A DNA stretch of 64,000 bases. Origin: Tsukamurella pulmonis (GTDB lineage: Bacteria; Actinomycetota; Actinomycetes; Mycobacteriales; Mycobacteriaceae). Positions 47,323-56,882 of this stretch are shown here, in pieces. A model generated the notes under the pieces. That model was not told the origin of the DNA. It was given only the letters and a program-made list of their open reading frames with translations, and searched no databases. The position numbers were made by a program, and so were the translations under genes. Position 1 is the stretch's first letter. Every line of letters starts with the position of its first letter. Location: the NCBI RefSeq assembly GCF_900103175.1, contig NZ_FNLF01000002.1:2618136-2682135 (forward strand). Direction: 5' to 3'.

Positions 47323-49629
47323 TCAGATCATTCCGAACATGTTCGCCATGCCCTTGGTGGCGAACGGGTTGTCGTGGACCATGTAGGTCCAGGTCAGGGT
47401 GTTCCGGCCGAGGTCGGCGCCCTCGAGGTCGATGCCGTCGGCGGTGATCTCCGCCTCGAGCAGGGTCTCCCGGGCGCGGCGCACGGCCTCGTCGGGCAGC
47501 TTGCGGAACTCCTCGATCACCAGGCGGTGGAACTCGTCGAGCGGCGACTGCCGGCCCAGCGCCCGCAGGTGGATCGTGGTCTGCACCTCGGAGACGAAGG
47601 CCAGGTGCTCGGCCCACGCCCGGTCCAGATGGAACAGGAAGGCCTCGCGCGCGGCCTGCTCGAGCACCTCGTCCTCGATGCCTGCCTCGCGCAGTTCCGC
47701 GAGGCGCTCGGGCTCGAACTCGGCGAAGTCGTCGAGCGGGCGGGCCGTGGTGAGCAGGGTGTGACGCCGTGCCATCACCAGGTCGCGCTGCTGGTTGACC
47801 AGCTGGTTGTAGCGCCAGGTGTTGGCGTGCGTCTCCAGCATCCCGCCCTCGGCGACGCGCTGTGCCGAGTCGAGCATGTCCGCCGCCTTGCCGCGGGGGA
47901 ACTCGCCCGTCTCGGGGTCGGCACCGCCGGGCGGCCGCTTGAGCGGCAGATGCCGCTCCACGATCGGGTCCTCGACGGAGGCGAAGATGACCGACGTCCC
48001 CGGGTCGCCCTGGCGGCCCGCGCGGCCGCGCAGCTGCTGATCCAGGCGCTCGGTGTCGTGCAGACCGGTACCGACGACGGCGAGGCCGCCGAGCTCGGCC
48101 ACCTCGTCGTGCTCGGGGCTCTCATCGCCGGCGTCGTGGCCGCCGAGCTTGATGTCGGTGCCGCGGCCCGCCATCTGGGTGGAGACGGTGACGGCGCCCT
48201 TGGTGCCGGCGTCGGCGATGATCCGCGCCTCATCGGCGTCGTTCTTGGCGTTGAGGACCGTCGCGATCACGCCCGAGATCTTGAGCATGTGCGCGAGCTC
48301 CTCGGACTCGGCCACGTCGTGCGTGCCGATGAGCACCGGCTGCCCGGTCTCGTGCACCTCGCGCACGTAGTCGACGATGCCCGCGACCTTGTTGCCCTTG
48401 TTGTCGTAGACCCGCATGGGCTGATCGACGCGGATGTTCGGCGTGTTCGGCGGGATCTGCGAGACGCCGAGGTCGTAGAACTGACGCAGCTGCTCGCCGG
48501 CGGCGATCGCGGTACCGGTCATGCCGCAGACCAGGGCGTAGCGCTGCAGCAGTGCCTGCACGGTGATGGTGTCGATGACCTCGCCGGAGTCCGTCTGCGA
48601 GAGCCCCTCCTTGGCCTCGACGGCGGCCTGCAGGCCGTCGGGCCAGCGCTGCAGCTCGGCGACGCGGCCGCGGGAGGAGTTGATGAGCTTCACCTGGCCG
48701 TCGCGCACGATGTAGTGCACGTCGCGCTCCACGAGCGCGTACGCGTGCAGCGCGATGTTCACCTGCGGCAGCGTCGAGGCGACGTGCGCGTCGGAGTAGA
48801 GGTCGATCCCGCCGAGTTCCTCCTCGACCAGCTTGGCGCCGTCGTCGGTGAGGAAGGCGGACTTGCCGTCCGAGTCGATCTCGTAGTGCTTGCCCTGGCG
48901 CAGCCGGGCGACGACCTCCATGATCGCGGCCTGCGGCACGTCGCCCTTGACCGAGCCCGCCAGCACGAGCGGGATGAGCGCCTCGTCGACCAGGACGGAA
49001 TCGGCCTCGTCGACGATGGCGACGTCCGGCTTCGGGGCGAGCAGATCCTCGGCGCGGGTGGCGAGCTGATCGCGCAGCACGTCGAAGCCGATCTCGTTGA
49101 CCGAGCCGTAGACGACGTCCTGGGCGTACGCCGCGCGCCGTTCCTCGCGGGTGGAGGACTCGGCGACGTAGGCGACGGTGACGTCGAGCAGGTCGAAGAA
49201 GGGCTTCATCCACTCCGCGTCGCGCCGGGCGAGGTAGTCGTTCGGCGAGATCACGTGCACGCTGCGGCCGGCCAGCGCCATGCCGGCGGCGGCGATGGCG
49301 CCGGCGAGCGTCTTGCCCTCACCGGTGGCCATCTCCACCACGTCGCCCTCGAGGAGGCGGTCGGCGCCCTGCAACTGGACGTCGAAGGGGCGCAGGCCCA
49401 GGGCCCGCTCGGCTCCTTCACGGGCGATCGCGATGAACTTCGCGCGATCCTCCGACTTGGCGTCGTAGACGTCCAGCGCCAGCGCGGCGTCCGGGAACTC
49501 CGCATCGGAGAGGCCGTGGGCCCACTCGTCGAAGGCGGACGACTGCTCGATCAGCGCGACGGACCGGGACTGGTTCCGCGTGCTCTGCGCGCCGAACACC
49601 TTCCACACCTTGTTGCTGAACCTGCCCAC
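47323..49629 (-). CDS. secA2: Accessory Sec ATPase SecA2
   Basis: A 768-residue SecA family protein, shorter than SecA1 and lacking the C-terminal zinc-binding tail. Walker A is [10 protein letters not shown] and Walker [26 protein letters not shown] and [13 protein letters not shown] mark the second motor domain. The N-terminus [16 protein letters not shown] replaces the SecA1 opening. SecA2 in mycobacteria exports a small set of proteins, some without signal peptides. It corresponds to Rv1821. It is preceded by no obvious regulator. Confidence 0.93.
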   Translation of the reverse strand: MGRFSNKVWKVFGAQSTRNQSRSVALIEQSSAFDEWAHGLSDAEFPDAALALDVYDAKSEDRAKFIAIAREGAERALGLRPFDVQLQGADRLLEGDVVEMATGEGKTLAGAIAAAGMALAGRSVHVISPNDYLARRDAEWMKPFFDLLDVTVAYVAESSTREERRAAYAQDVVYGSVNEIGFDVLRDQLATRAEDLLAPKPDVAIVDEADSVLVDEALIPLVLAGSVKGDVPQAAIMEVVARLRQGKHYEIDSDGKSAFLTDDGAKLVEEELGGIDLYSDAHVASTLPQVNIALHAYALVERDVHYIVRDGQVKLINSSRGRVAELQRWPDGLQAAVEAKEGLSQTDSGEVIDTITVQALLQRYALVCGMTGTAIAAGEQLRQFYDLGVSQIPPNTPNIRVDQPMRVYDNKGNKVAGIVDYVREVHETGQPVLIGTHDVAESEELAHMLKISGVIATVLNAKNDADEARIIADAGTKGAVTVSTQMAGRGTDIKLGGHDAGDESPEHDEVAELGGLAVVGTGLHDTERLDQQLRGRAGRQGDPGTSVIFASVEDPIVERHLPLKRPPGGADPETGEFPRGKAADMLDSAQRVAEGGMLETHANTWRYNQLVNQQRDLVMARRHTLLTTARPLDDFAEFEPERLAELREAGIEDEVLEQAAREAFLFHLDRAWAEHLAFVSEVQTTIHLRALGRQSPLDEFHRLVIEEFRKLPDEAVRRARETLLEAEITADGIDLEGADLGRNTLTWTYMVHDNPFATKGMANMFGMI

Positions 49630-49738
49630 GTGACCTCCGCACTCGACACTCGACCGCTTGCGCCGTCGACACTACCGGTCCGCACCGCGCCGCCCCACGC
49701 CCGAGCACCCCGTGGTGCCCGGGTCGCGGGGCGCCCGC

Positions 49739-51232
49739 TCAGAGTGCCGCGAAGTACGCCGTCGAGAAGCCCACCGAACCGAGGGACACGCGGTACATGT
49801 CGCGGTTGACGTTCTCGATGGTGTCGCGCGGGCTGTGGTAGTTCGGGTCGAAGATGTCACCGACGGTGCCGCCCCACTGGCGCTGCTGCTCCTCGGTCTT
49901 CTTGCCGTCGGCGCCGGTGTCCATGCCGCCGGAGGCGATCCCGACCTCCTTGAAGGGGCCGTAGTCGGAGCGGCCGTCGAAGGCGGAGGCCTCGACGGGG
50001 ACGTTCCGCCACGCGAAGTAGTTCCGGAAGACCTGCTCGATCACGCCCGAGCCGGCCGGCCCCGCACCGCCGTCGAGCTTGGAGGAACCGTCACCGTCGA
50101 AGGTGAAGTAGCCGCCGTTGGGCGAGCCGAGCATGTCGAAGTTGAGGTAGCGCTTGATCTTCGAGGCCTGCTCCTCGCTCAGCTCGGAGACGTAGTGCTC
50201 CGAACCGACGAGCCCCTCCTCCTCGGCGCCCCACAGCGCGAAGCGGACCTTGTTCTTGACGTCGGCGTTCGCGCCGAGCTTGGCGGCCGTCTCCAGGACC
50301 GCGGCCGAACCCGTGCCGTTGTCGTTGATCCCGGGGCCCTCGGTGACGCCGTCGAGGTGCGCGCCCACCATCTGCACGTTGGCGTCGTCGCCCTTCGTGG
50401 TCTCCGCCAGGATGTTCCAGGTCTTGGCCTTCTCGGTCGTGGCGTCGACGGTGAGCGTGAGGTCCTGGCCGTCGGCGATCGGCGCGTCCTGCGCCACGCC
50501 CACGACGGCGATGGAGGCGCCGTCGTCGAGGCCGAGCGTGCCGCCCTTCCAATCCCCGGCCTCGTTGTTGGTGATGACGAGCGCCTTCGCACCCTTCGCG
50601 GCGGCGGCCTTGTACTTCTCACCGAAGGTGCACTTGCCGCGCTGGACGACGGCGATGCTGCCCTCGGTGACCTTCTGCAGGTCGTCGGCGGTGCAGCCCT
50701 GGGTGCCGGTGACGGCCGCCTTGGCGGTCACCGCGCCCTCAGTGGCCCCCGAGAAGGACAGCGCGGCGGCCTTCACCGGCGCGCCGCCGGCCTGCACGTC
50801 CACCTTCGACGCCGACCAGACCGCGGTCGAGAACTCCTGTCGGACGGGGTCGTAGCCCGCGTCGCGGAGCACCTGCTCGGCGTACTCGACGCTCTGCTGG
50901 TAGCCGGGCGAGCCCAGTGCGCGATTGCCGCCGTTGCGGTTCGCGATGTCCTGGAAGGTCTCCAGGTGCTTGACCGCGCCCTCGAGCGTCACGGCGTCCG
51001 CGAGCGCGCGCGCCTTCTCGGTCGCGCCGGCGTCGTCGGCCGCACCCGCGGGGGCGGGACGGTCGACGCTGCTCGGGGCCGCCTTCGAGGACGATCCGGC
51101 GGCGGCCGTGCTCGACGACGCCGCATCGTCGCCCGACGTGCCGCAGCCCGCCGCGACGAGGCTCACGGCCGCCAGCGCGCTGACGACCCGGATGGTGGTG
51201 GAGTTCTTTCGCCTGTGCAACATGGTTCTCAT
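49739..51232 (-). CDS. M28-family peptidase lipoprotein with PA domain (LpqL-like)
   Basis: A 497-residue lipoprotein: signal ending AAVSLVAAGC, then a Ser/Ala-rich linker, a PA (protease-associated) domain at about 170-280 (GSIAVVQRGKCTFGEK), and an M28 aminopeptidase domain. Zinc-site segments are VGAHLDGV, PGINDNGTGSAAVLE, LWGAEEEGLVGSEHYV and the later FDMLGSPN and DYGPF. It should cleave N-terminal residues from peptides outside the membrane. ATG at 51232 is annotated; the ATG three codons later is equally possible. Confidence 0.85.
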   Translation of the reverse strand: MRTMLHRRKNSTTIRVVSALAAVSLVAAGCGTSGDDAASSSTAAAGSSSKAAPSSVDRPAPAGAADDAGATEKARALADAVTLEGAVKHLETFQDIANRNGGNRALGSPGYQQSVEYAEQVLRDAGYDPVRQEFSTAVWSASKVDVQAGGAPVKAAALSFSGATEGAVTAKAAVTGTQGCTADDLQKVTEGSIAVVQRGKCTFGEKYKAAAAKGAKALVITNNEAGDWKGGTLGLDDGASIAVVGVAQDAPIADGQDLTLTVDATTEKAKTWNILAETTKGDDANVQMVGAHLDGVTEGPGINDNGTGSAAVLETAAKLGANADVKNKVRFALWGAEEEGLVGSEHYVSELSEEQASKIKRYLNFDMLGSPNGGYFTFDGDGSSKLDGGAGPAGSGVIEQVFRNYFAWRNVPVEASAFDGRSDYGPFKEVGIASGGMDTGADGKKTEEQQRQWGGTVGDIFDPNYHSPRDTIENVNRDMYRVSLGSVGFSTAYFAAL

Positions 51233-51260
51233 TAGATACACATGGGGCGAGGATTGCGGG

Positions 51261-51722
51261 GTGAACACGCACACTTACTCGGTCGAAGTCGAATGGTCCT
51301 CCCCCGGCGGAACCGCCGATTACGCCTCCTACCCGCGCGAACACCGGATCAGCTCGGCGGCGGACGCGACGATCTCCGCGTCCGCCGATCCGCACTTCCG
51401 GGGCGATCCGGCGCTGTGGAACCCCGAGCAGCTTCTCGTCGCGGCGGCCGCGAACTGCCACATGCTCTCGTACCTCGCACTGTGCGCGCTGCGCGGCGTC
51501 ACGGTGATCGACTACGTGGACACGGCGACCGGGACGATGGTCGAGACGCCGGGCGGTGGCGGCCGGTTCACGGAGATCGCGCTGGCGCCGCGCGTCACCG
51601 TCGCGCCGGGTGGCGATCTCGACCTCGCTCTGGCCCTGCACCACGACGCCGGCGAGCAGTGCTACATCGCCGCCTCGCTCACCTGCCCCGTCACGCACAC
51701 CCCGGTGATCGCCGCGGGGTAG
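51261..51722 (+). CDS. OsmC-family peroxide-resistance protein
   Basis: A 153-residue OsmC/Ohr-like protein: EVEWSSPGGTADYASYPREH, NPEQLLVAAAANCHMLSYLALCALRGV with the first active Cys in ANCHM, and a second Cys in the C-terminal AASLTCPVTHTPV. Two Cys residues suit thiol-dependent reduction of organic hydroperoxides. GTG at 51261 has ggggcgagg upstream. It is divergent from the M28 gene across 28 bp. Confidence 0.82.
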   Translation: MNTHTYSVEVEWSSPGGTADYASYPREHRISSAADATISASADPHFRGDPALWNPEQLLVAAAANCHMLSYLALCALRGVTVIDYVDTATGTMVETPGGGGRFTEIALAPRVTVAPGGDLDLALALHHDAGEQCYIAASLTCPVTHTPVIAAG

Positions 51723-51728
51723 CCCGGC

Positions 51729-52562
51729 TCAGGTCGCGTCGAGGTGCTCGAGGATCAGCGTGGTGATCGCCTCGGGCGCCTGCTCGGGTGCCCAATGCGA
51801 GACGTCCTCGAGCATCTCGAAGCGGTACGGCCCGGTGCACTGCTCCCGGGTGCCGAAGGCGGCGACATCACCGAAGGCCGCGTCGTCGGTGCTCCAGACG
51901 TACAGCACGGACGTCTCGATCGGGCCGATCGCCGACGGCGGCCGGCCCGACCGGTACCAGTTCAGGGCGGCCGTCAACGCGCCCGGCTCCTGGAGTCGCT
52001 GGACGTACTCGTCGACGGCGTCCCGCGGCACGTCGCGCCCGAAGATCTGCCGCAGCGCGCGGGCGTCGTCGGCGAGCATCGCCTTCTCCGTCGCGGGCGT
52101 GTTGCGCCACTCGGTCATGTAGCGCGACCGGTTCGCCTGGTCCTCGTCGGTCTTCATGGCCGTCGCCAGGGCGGCGGGGTGCGGCGTGGAGACGACGGTG
52201 AGCGAGCGCAGCCGGTCCGGGTGCTCGGACGCCGTCCACCAGGCGACGGCGCCGCCCCAGTCGTGCCCCACGAGGTCGAAGCGGGGCCAGCCGAGGGCGT
52301 CCGCGACGGCGATCACGTCGTCGACGAGCGCGGTGATGCCGTACTCCGCGGGGCGCTCGGGCCGCACGTCGGGCGAGTAGCCGCGCTGATCGGGTGCGAC
52401 GGCGCGGAATCCGCGCTCCCCCAGCACCGCGACCTGATGTCGCCACTCGATCGCGGCCTCGGGGAAGCCGTGCAGGAGCAGCACCGGGCGACCGTCGTGC
52501 GGCCCGGCGGCGATGGCGTCGAAGGAACCCGCGGCGGTGGGGATGCTCAGATGTTCGGTCAC
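51729..52562 (-). CDS. Alpha/beta hydrolase (epoxide-hydrolase-like)
   Basis: A 277-residue alpha/beta hydrolase with the nucleophile elbow LVGHDWGGAV (Asp nucleophile, epoxide-hydrolase type), the oxyanion HGFPEAAIEWRHQ, and a C-terminal catalytic His in EDVSHWAPEQAPE. The HGFP, DQRGY and GHDWGG triple is characteristic of the soluble epoxide hydrolase group. GTG at 52562 is 7 nt after a TAGCGT box on this strand, so it may be leaderless. It ends 7 nt after the OsmC gene stop, convergently. Confidence 0.8.
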   Translation of the reverse strand: MTEHLSIPTAAGSFDAIAAGPHDGRPVLLLHGFPEAAIEWRHQVAVLGERGFRAVAPDQRGYSPDVRPERPAEYGITALVDDVIAVADALGWPRFDLVGHDWGGAVAWWTASEHPDRLRSLTVVSTPHPAALATAMKTDEDQANRSRYMTEWRNTPATEKAMLADDARALRQIFGRDVPRDAVDEYVQRLQEPGALTAALNWYRSGRPPSAIGPIETSVLYVWSTDDAAFGDVAAFGTREQCTGPYRFEMLEDVSHWAPEQAPEAITTLILEHLDAT

Positions 52563-52614
52563 GGATCTCACGCTAGGGCACCCCCGTGTCGGTGGGGCGT
52601 GCGACAGTGGCGCC

Positions 52615-53184
52615 ATGACCGAACTCAGCTCCCTGTCCCCCGCCGAGCGCCATCGCGCGGTGGCCGCCACGTTCGCCGACGCCGCCGCCGCGGTCACCGA
52701 TTGGGACGCACAGACGCCCGTCCCGGAGTGGAAGTCCCGGGACGTCGTGGGCCACCTCGTCGAGTGGCTGCCCGGGTTCCTCGCGATGAACGACGTGGAA
52801 CTGCCCGGCGCGCCGTCGGACGCGGCGGAGCCCGCCGCCGCCTTCGGGCAGCTCAGCCAGGCGGTGCAGGCACTGCTCGATGCGCCGGACGCGTCCCGGG
52901 TGCTGCACACGCAGATGTTCGGGGACAAGCCGCTGGACGCGCTGGTCGACCAGTTCTACACGGCGGACGTCTTCATGCACACGTGGGATCTGGCGCGCTC
53001 GAACGGCATCACCGCGCATCTCGACCCGGGTTTCGCGAAGATGCTGCACCGCGGCCTGGAGTCGATGGGGCCGATGCTGCAGGAGTCGGGCCAGTTCGGC
53101 GCCCCGATCCCGGTGCCCGCCGGGACCGACGAGGTGACCTCGCTGATGGCCTTCATCGGCCGGGATCCGTCGTTCGGCAAGTGA
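52615..53184 (+). CDS. TIGR03086-family metal-binding protein (DinB/mycothiol-dependent isomerase-like)
   Basis: A 189-residue protein with the three-His metal site of the DinB/MDMPI fold: GHLVEW in helix 2 and DVFMHTWDLAR near residue 120, with a first His less certain. The opening SPAERHRAVAATFADAAAAV fits the TIGR03086 group. Such proteins may use mycothiol; the reaction is unknown. ATG at 52615. The phosphotransferase gene follows 13 nt later, suggesting cotranscription. Confidence 0.75.
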   Translation: MTELSSLSPAERHRAVAATFADAAAAVTDWDAQTPVPEWKSRDVVGHLVEWLPGFLAMNDVELPGAPSDAAEPAAAFGQLSQAVQALLDAPDASRVLHTQMFGDKPLDALVDQFYTADVFMHTWDLARSNGITAHLDPGFAKMLHRGLESMGPMLQESGQFGAPIPVPAGTDEVTSLMAFIGRDPSFGK

Positions 53185-53197
53185 CGGGGCGGCACGG

Positions 53198-54118
53198 GTG
53201 CTGACGGCGCCGGCGCGGCCCACCGCCTCCGAGGTGCTCGCCGCGGTGCGGGCGGCCTGGGCGCTCGACGCGACCGACGCGATCCACCTGCCGCTGGGGT
53301 TCGGCGCACACCACTGGCGGATCGACGGTGCCGACGGGCCGGTGGGGTTCGCCACCGTCGACCTCGATACCGAGATCCGGCCCCTGCCCGTCACCGCGCA
53401 GGCCTACCGGGCCGCCGCGCGGCTCCACGACGACGGGGTGCCCGGCGTGGTGGCGCCGATGCCGTCGCTCGACGCCCGGTACATGGTGCCGCTCGGCGAC
53501 GACGGGCTCAGCGTCACGCCGTGGCTCGCGGGAATCACCCCGTCGGAGGAGACAGCGGCCGCGCACGCCGGGCGGACCGTCGAACTGCTGCGCGGGCTGC
53601 ACGCGGCACGGCCGCCCGCGGACCTGCCGCGCTGGTCGACGAGTGTGCCGCCCGATCTCGTCGCCCGGGTGCGGCGGACGACCGCGGCGCGGTGGTCGAC
53701 GGGTCCCTACGGGGAGCGCGCACGCGGCGCGATCGCCGGCCGGGCCGACGCGATCGAGGGCTGGGCCGCGCGGCACGCGGAGCTCGTCGCCCGCGCGGAG
53801 CGCTCGGAGGGCCGGGTGCCGACGCACGGCGAACCGCATCACGCCAACCAGATGCTCGTCGACCACGATCTGGTGCTGGTCGACTGGGAGTCACTGCGCC
53901 TGGCCCCGCCCGAGCGGGACCTGCTCGACGTGCCGGTCGCCCTCCGCGCGGAGTTCGCCGCGCGCGACTGGGCGATCGAGCTGTTCGAGCTCGAATGGCG
54001 GCTGACCGAGATCGCCGAGTACCTCGACTGGTTCCGGCGGCCGCACACCGGCGGCACCGACGACGCCACCGCCTATGCGGGGCTCCTCGAGGAACTCGAC
54101 GGCGATCTCGGCGCGTGA
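53198..54118 (+). CDS. Aminoglycoside phosphotransferase-family kinase-like protein
   Basis: A 306-residue APH/choline-kinase fold protein. The catalytic loop is THGEPHHANQML (Brenner-type H-G-E/D-x-H-x-x-N) and the metal site is LVDWESL. The N-terminal nucleotide lobe is weak (LPLGFGAHHWRIDG). Substrates of this actinobacterial group vary and are mostly unknown, so resistance should not be inferred. It is coupled to the preceding gene and convergent with the deazaflavin oxidoreductase gene. Confidence 0.75.
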   Translation: MLTAPARPTASEVLAAVRAAWALDATDAIHLPLGFGAHHWRIDGADGPVGFATVDLDTEIRPLPVTAQAYRAAARLHDDGVPGVVAPMPSLDARYMVPLGDDGLSVTPWLAGITPSEETAAAHAGRTVELLRGLHAARPPADLPRWSTSVPPDLVARVRRTTAARWSTGPYGERARGAIAGRADAIEGWAARHAELVARAERSEGRVPTHGEPHHANQMLVDHDLVLVDWESLRLAPPERDLLDVPVALRAEFAARDWAIELFELEWRLTEIAEYLDWFRRPHTGGTDDATAYAGLLEELDGDLGA

Positions 54119-54131
54119 GCCCGCCGGGACG

Positions 54132-54572
54132 TCAGCGCGGCGTGAGGATGACCACGGGGATGTCGCGGTCGGTCCGCTTCTGGTAGCCCTCGTAGCCGCT
54201 GTAGACCTTCGTGATCTGCGGCCACAGCCGCGCCTTCTCGTCGGCGGTGGCGGCAACGGCGGTCCACGGGCCGGTCACCTCGTCGACGGTGACCTCCACC
54301 TCGGGGTTCGCGGCGAGGTTCTTGTACCAGTCCGGATGCTCCGAGTGCCCTCCCTTGGACGCGATCACGACGATGCGGTCCGGGCCGTAGATCGGCGCGG
54401 TCAGCATCGTGGAACGCCGCTGGCCGGACTTGCGTCCGATCGTGTGGAGTTCGAGGGTCTGCATGCCGAGCACGCGCCGGGGGAAGCGCCCGCCGGTCAG
54501 GGCCAGGAGGGCGCGGTGCCCGTTCTCCAGGGCCCACGCACCGATCTCGGCCGCCTTGTCGGAAAGACTCAT
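54132..54572 (-). CDS. Nitroreductase-family deazaflavin (F420)-dependent oxidoreductase
   Basis: A 146-residue split-beta-barrel protein of the Ddn/DUF385 group: LELHTIGRKSGQRRSTMLTAP carries the F420-phosphate-binding GRKSG(Q)xR motif, followed by IVVIASKGGHSEHPDWYKNL, which is diagnostic. F420H2-dependent quinone reductases and nitroreductases (Rv3547 family) share this. Its presence implies the host makes F420. Confidence 0.85.
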   Translation of the reverse strand: MSLSDKAAEIGAWALENGHRALLALTGGRFPRRVLGMQTLELHTIGRKSGQRRSTMLTAPIYGPDRIVVIASKGGHSEHPDWYKNLAANPEVEVTVDEVTGPWTAVAATADEKARLWPQITKVYSGYEGYQKRTDRDIPVVILTPR

Positions 54573-54634
54573 GCCGCCATTGTGCCCGCGACGACGCCGG
54601 GGCGCCCGCCGCCGGCTCCCGTACCGTCGGAATC

Positions 54635-55246
54635 ATGACCCCGCGCGCCGTGCAGATCGTCCTCTTCGACGGCTTCGAACTCCTCGACGTCTTCGGCCCT
54701 GTCGAGCTGTTCGGCCTGATCCCGGAGCACTTCGCCGTCACGTTCCTCGCTCCCGATGCGGCGCCGGTGCGCAGCTCGCAGGGCGTCACCGTCAACGCCG
54801 ACCACACCTACGCCACCGCGCCGGAACCGGACATCATCCTGGTGCCGGGCGGCGTCGCCACCCGCGAGGTGATCCGCGACGAGGCCTTCCTGTCCTGGTT
54901 GCGCGCGCACGGGGCCGCGGCACGCCTGGTGACGTCCGTGTGCACCGGATCGGCGCTCCTGGCAGCGGCGGGCATGCTCGAGGGGTACCGCGCCACGTCG
55001 AACAAGATGGCCTTCCGCTGGGCGGAGACGTTCGGCGAGTCCGTCGACTGGGTGGCCCACGTACGCTGGGTGGAGGACCGCGATCGCTGGACCTCGTCGG
55101 GCGTGGCCGCCGGCATGGACATGACCGTCGCGCTGATCCGCGCTCTCTACGGCGACGACGTGGCCGCCGCCGCCGCGGACACGGCCGAGCTCGACTACCG
55201 GACCGATTCGACCGAGGATCCGTTCGCCGCACTGCACGGACTATGA
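54635..55246 (+). CDS. DJ-1/PfpI-family protein
   Basis: A 203-residue class I glutamine-amidotransferase-like protein. FDGFELLDVFGPVELF near the N-terminus and the nucleophile elbow SVCTGSALLAAAGML near residue 105 carry the DJ-1/PfpI active Cys, and KMAFRWAETF follows. It is closest to the GATase-like domain of AraC regulators and to isonitrile-hydratase-like proteins, without an HTH. Function unknown. Its end overlaps the convergent NQO gene by 6 nt. Confidence 0.78.
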   Translation: MTPRAVQIVLFDGFELLDVFGPVELFGLIPEHFAVTFLAPDAAPVRSSQGVTVNADHTYATAPEPDIILVPGGVATREVIRDEAFLSWLRAHGAAARLVTSVCTGSALLAAAGMLEGYRATSNKMAFRWAETFGESVDWVAHVRWVEDRDRWTSSGVAAGMDMTVALIRALYGDDVAAAAADTAELDYRTDSTEDPFAALHGL

Positions 55247-55957
55247 CGGCCGACGGTGCGCCGCCCCTCCCGTGAGCCCCGAGGAGACGTGCGGATGCAG
55301 CGCGATCGAGTGGTCGTAGAACTCGTCGGTCATGGGGAGGTACGGGATCGGCTCTTCCGCGGCGATCGCGCCCAGCCGGGCGCCGAGGTCGCGCGCGAGG
55401 CGGGCGATCCCGGCGTCGTCGATGCCGTGGACGCCGGTGATCAGATGCGGCGCAAGCGCTTCCATGCCGGTGTACCAGAACGTGCCGTGCAGCAGGGGCC
55501 AGAACAGGTCCTCGACGTCGCCGCTGATCCCCCGCGGCGAGATCGAGTCGGCGCGATCGCCCGCAGTGACCACGGCCAACGCCCGGCGGCCGGCGAGGCC
55601 CCCGTCCCCGTACTTGCGGTTGCGGCCCGTGGCGGGATCGGCCACGTCGTAGGCGAAGCCCCGCTCGAAGACGCGGTCGATCCAACCCTTGAGCATCGCG
55701 GGCGGCCCGTACCACCACAGCGGGAACTGCAGAACCACGAGATCGGCGGCGAGCAGCCGCCGCTGTTCGGCGCGGACGTCGGCGCCGCCCTCCTCGACCA
55801 GGATCGGATCGAAGCCCTCGGCGTAGAGGTCGGCGACGTCGACGGTCCAGCCGTCGGCGCGCAGTCGGGCGGCCCCGGCGTCCCGCAGCTGCGCGTTCAG
55901 CGATTCCGCCCTCGGGTGCGCGTACACCCAGAGCGCGTGCCCTCGTTCGTGGTCCAT
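55241..55957 (-). CDS. NAD(P)H dehydrogenase (quinone), flavodoxin-2 fold
   Basis: A 238-residue flavoprotein: VYAHPRAESLNAQLRDAG (FMN/FAD phosphate loop), VLQFPLWWYGPPAMLKGWIDRVF, and AVVTAGDRADS. The FPLWWYGPPA motif is the isoalloxazine-contact region of NQO1/MdaB-like quinone reductases. It reduces quinones by two electrons in the cytosol and may detoxify them. ATG at 55957; the 3' end overlaps the DJ-1 gene. Confidence 0.83.
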   Translation of the reverse strand: MDHERGHALWVYAHPRAESLNAQLRDAGAARLRADGWTVDVADLYAEGFDPILVEEGGADVRAEQRRLLAADLVVLQFPLWWYGPPAMLKGWIDRVFERGFAYDVADPATGRNRKYGDGGLAGRRALAVVTAGDRADSISPRGISGDVEDLFWPLLHGTFWYTGMEALAPHLITGVHGIDDAGIARLARDLGARLGAIAAEEPIPYLPMTDEFYDHSIALHPHVSSGLTGGAAHRRPS

Positions 55958-56023
55958 ATCAGTGCCAACCCGGCCCGACGGCCGAGGATTCCGATCACGA
56001 GACCGCGCACGCCGGAAACCACC

Positions 56024-56779
56024 TCATCGATCGCTCGGCTCGTTGGTGCGTCGCGGGTTCCCGAAACCCTCCACACGAAACCGCCCATAGGCCGACAAAT
56101 GAACAGCGGAGAGTCCCTTCACCGCAGCGAGGGGGATGCGATAGCACGTCAGATCACCGTCAATGATGAAGAACTGGTCGATCTCGTCCTCTTCGTACGT
56201 GGTTCTGCCCTGACGTGACGTCGACAGATAGACCTTCCAGCTGTTGGCGCTACGCGAGATCGTCGTCTTCACCTGAACCCGAATCAACTCCACTCCGGTG
56301 TTCACCACGAGGTCATAGCGACACGGTTCGAGTGGCCAGGACACTTCGTGGCCGCGCAGAGTGAACCAACTGGCGGCGAGCATCGATCCGGCGCGCGCGA
56401 GTGCGTGGGGAGCGAAGGTTGCGCCGTCCCCCGGAGCGGCGCCGACACTGTCGACACGCAGTACTCCCACGCCCAATCGACGTGCGTCACGCCGAACTGC
56501 CCCGAGAGCGGACGGGTCGTCACGCACACCCAACCGGGCGGCGGCCTCCGCCCAGCTCGTCACACCGTCGACCGCGGCCCGAACATCATCGTCAGACCAC
56601 CATCGAAGTCGCCCGAAATGCGAGTAGTCAATGCCGAGGACGTCTGCCCGAGCACGCACCGAGCGAATGGCGCCGCTCGATGTGGCCCGGAGCCCGAGTT
56701 CGCGCATCACTCCTCGCCATGACGCAGACCCTGTGATCGCCGCGATCAACTGTGCATCGGTGTACGTCCGGTCCCGCAT
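56024..56779 (-). CDS. HTH-HTH-PD-(D/E)XK nuclease-like protein next to the attachment site
   Basis: A 251-residue protein. Residues 1-110 hold two related helix-turn-helix units (QLIAAITGSASWRGVMRELG and DVRAAVDGVTSWAEAAARLG), each followed by a basic helix. Residues 130-245 are a PD-(D/E)XK-type domain: RYDLVVNTGVELIRVQVKTT supplies the Asp and Gln-x-Lys of a D...QxK site. This resembles intron-associated homing-type nucleases. ATG at 56779 is used because further upstream the frame runs through the tRNA fragment. Base composition is clearly less GC-rich than the neighbours, suggesting transfer. Confidence 0.65.
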   Translation of the reverse strand: MRDRTYTDAQLIAAITGSASWRGVMRELGLRATSSGAIRSVRARADVLGIDYSHFGRLRWWSDDDVRAAVDGVTSWAEAAARLGVRDDPSALGAVRRDARRLGVGVLRVDSVGAAPGDGATFAPHALARAGSMLAASWFTLRGHEVSWPLEPCRYDLVVNTGVELIRVQVKTTISRSANSWKVYLSTSRQGRTTYEEDEIDQFFIIDGDLTCYRIPLAAVKGLSAVHLSAYGRFRVEGFGNPRRTNEPSDR

Positions 56780-56852
56780 GGCGCAACGATAGGGACGAGC
56801 ACTGACACTCCGAGGTGACGTGATCGCGAACCGGTCGCCCGCACAGCAGAAA

Positions 56853-56879
56853 GTCCCGAGACACTTTGTGTCTCGGGAC
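56853..56879 (-). terminator. tRNA terminator hairpin
   Basis: On the minus strand a perfect 12-bp stem GTCCCGAGACAC with a 3-nt loop, followed by TTTCTG, lies 3 nt beyond the tRNA CCA end. It is the original transcription terminator of the tRNA-Pro gene. Confidence 0.85.
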
Positions 56880-56882
56880 TTC

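Noticed and set aside
47134-49809. An 891-codon open frame antisense to secA2
   Set aside because: High-GC shadow frame; secA2 on the other strand has every expected motor motif.
53198-54118. Calling the APH-family gene an antibiotic-resistance determinant
   Set aside because: The fold is kept but the N-terminal lobe is divergent, and many actinobacterial members have no drug substrate.
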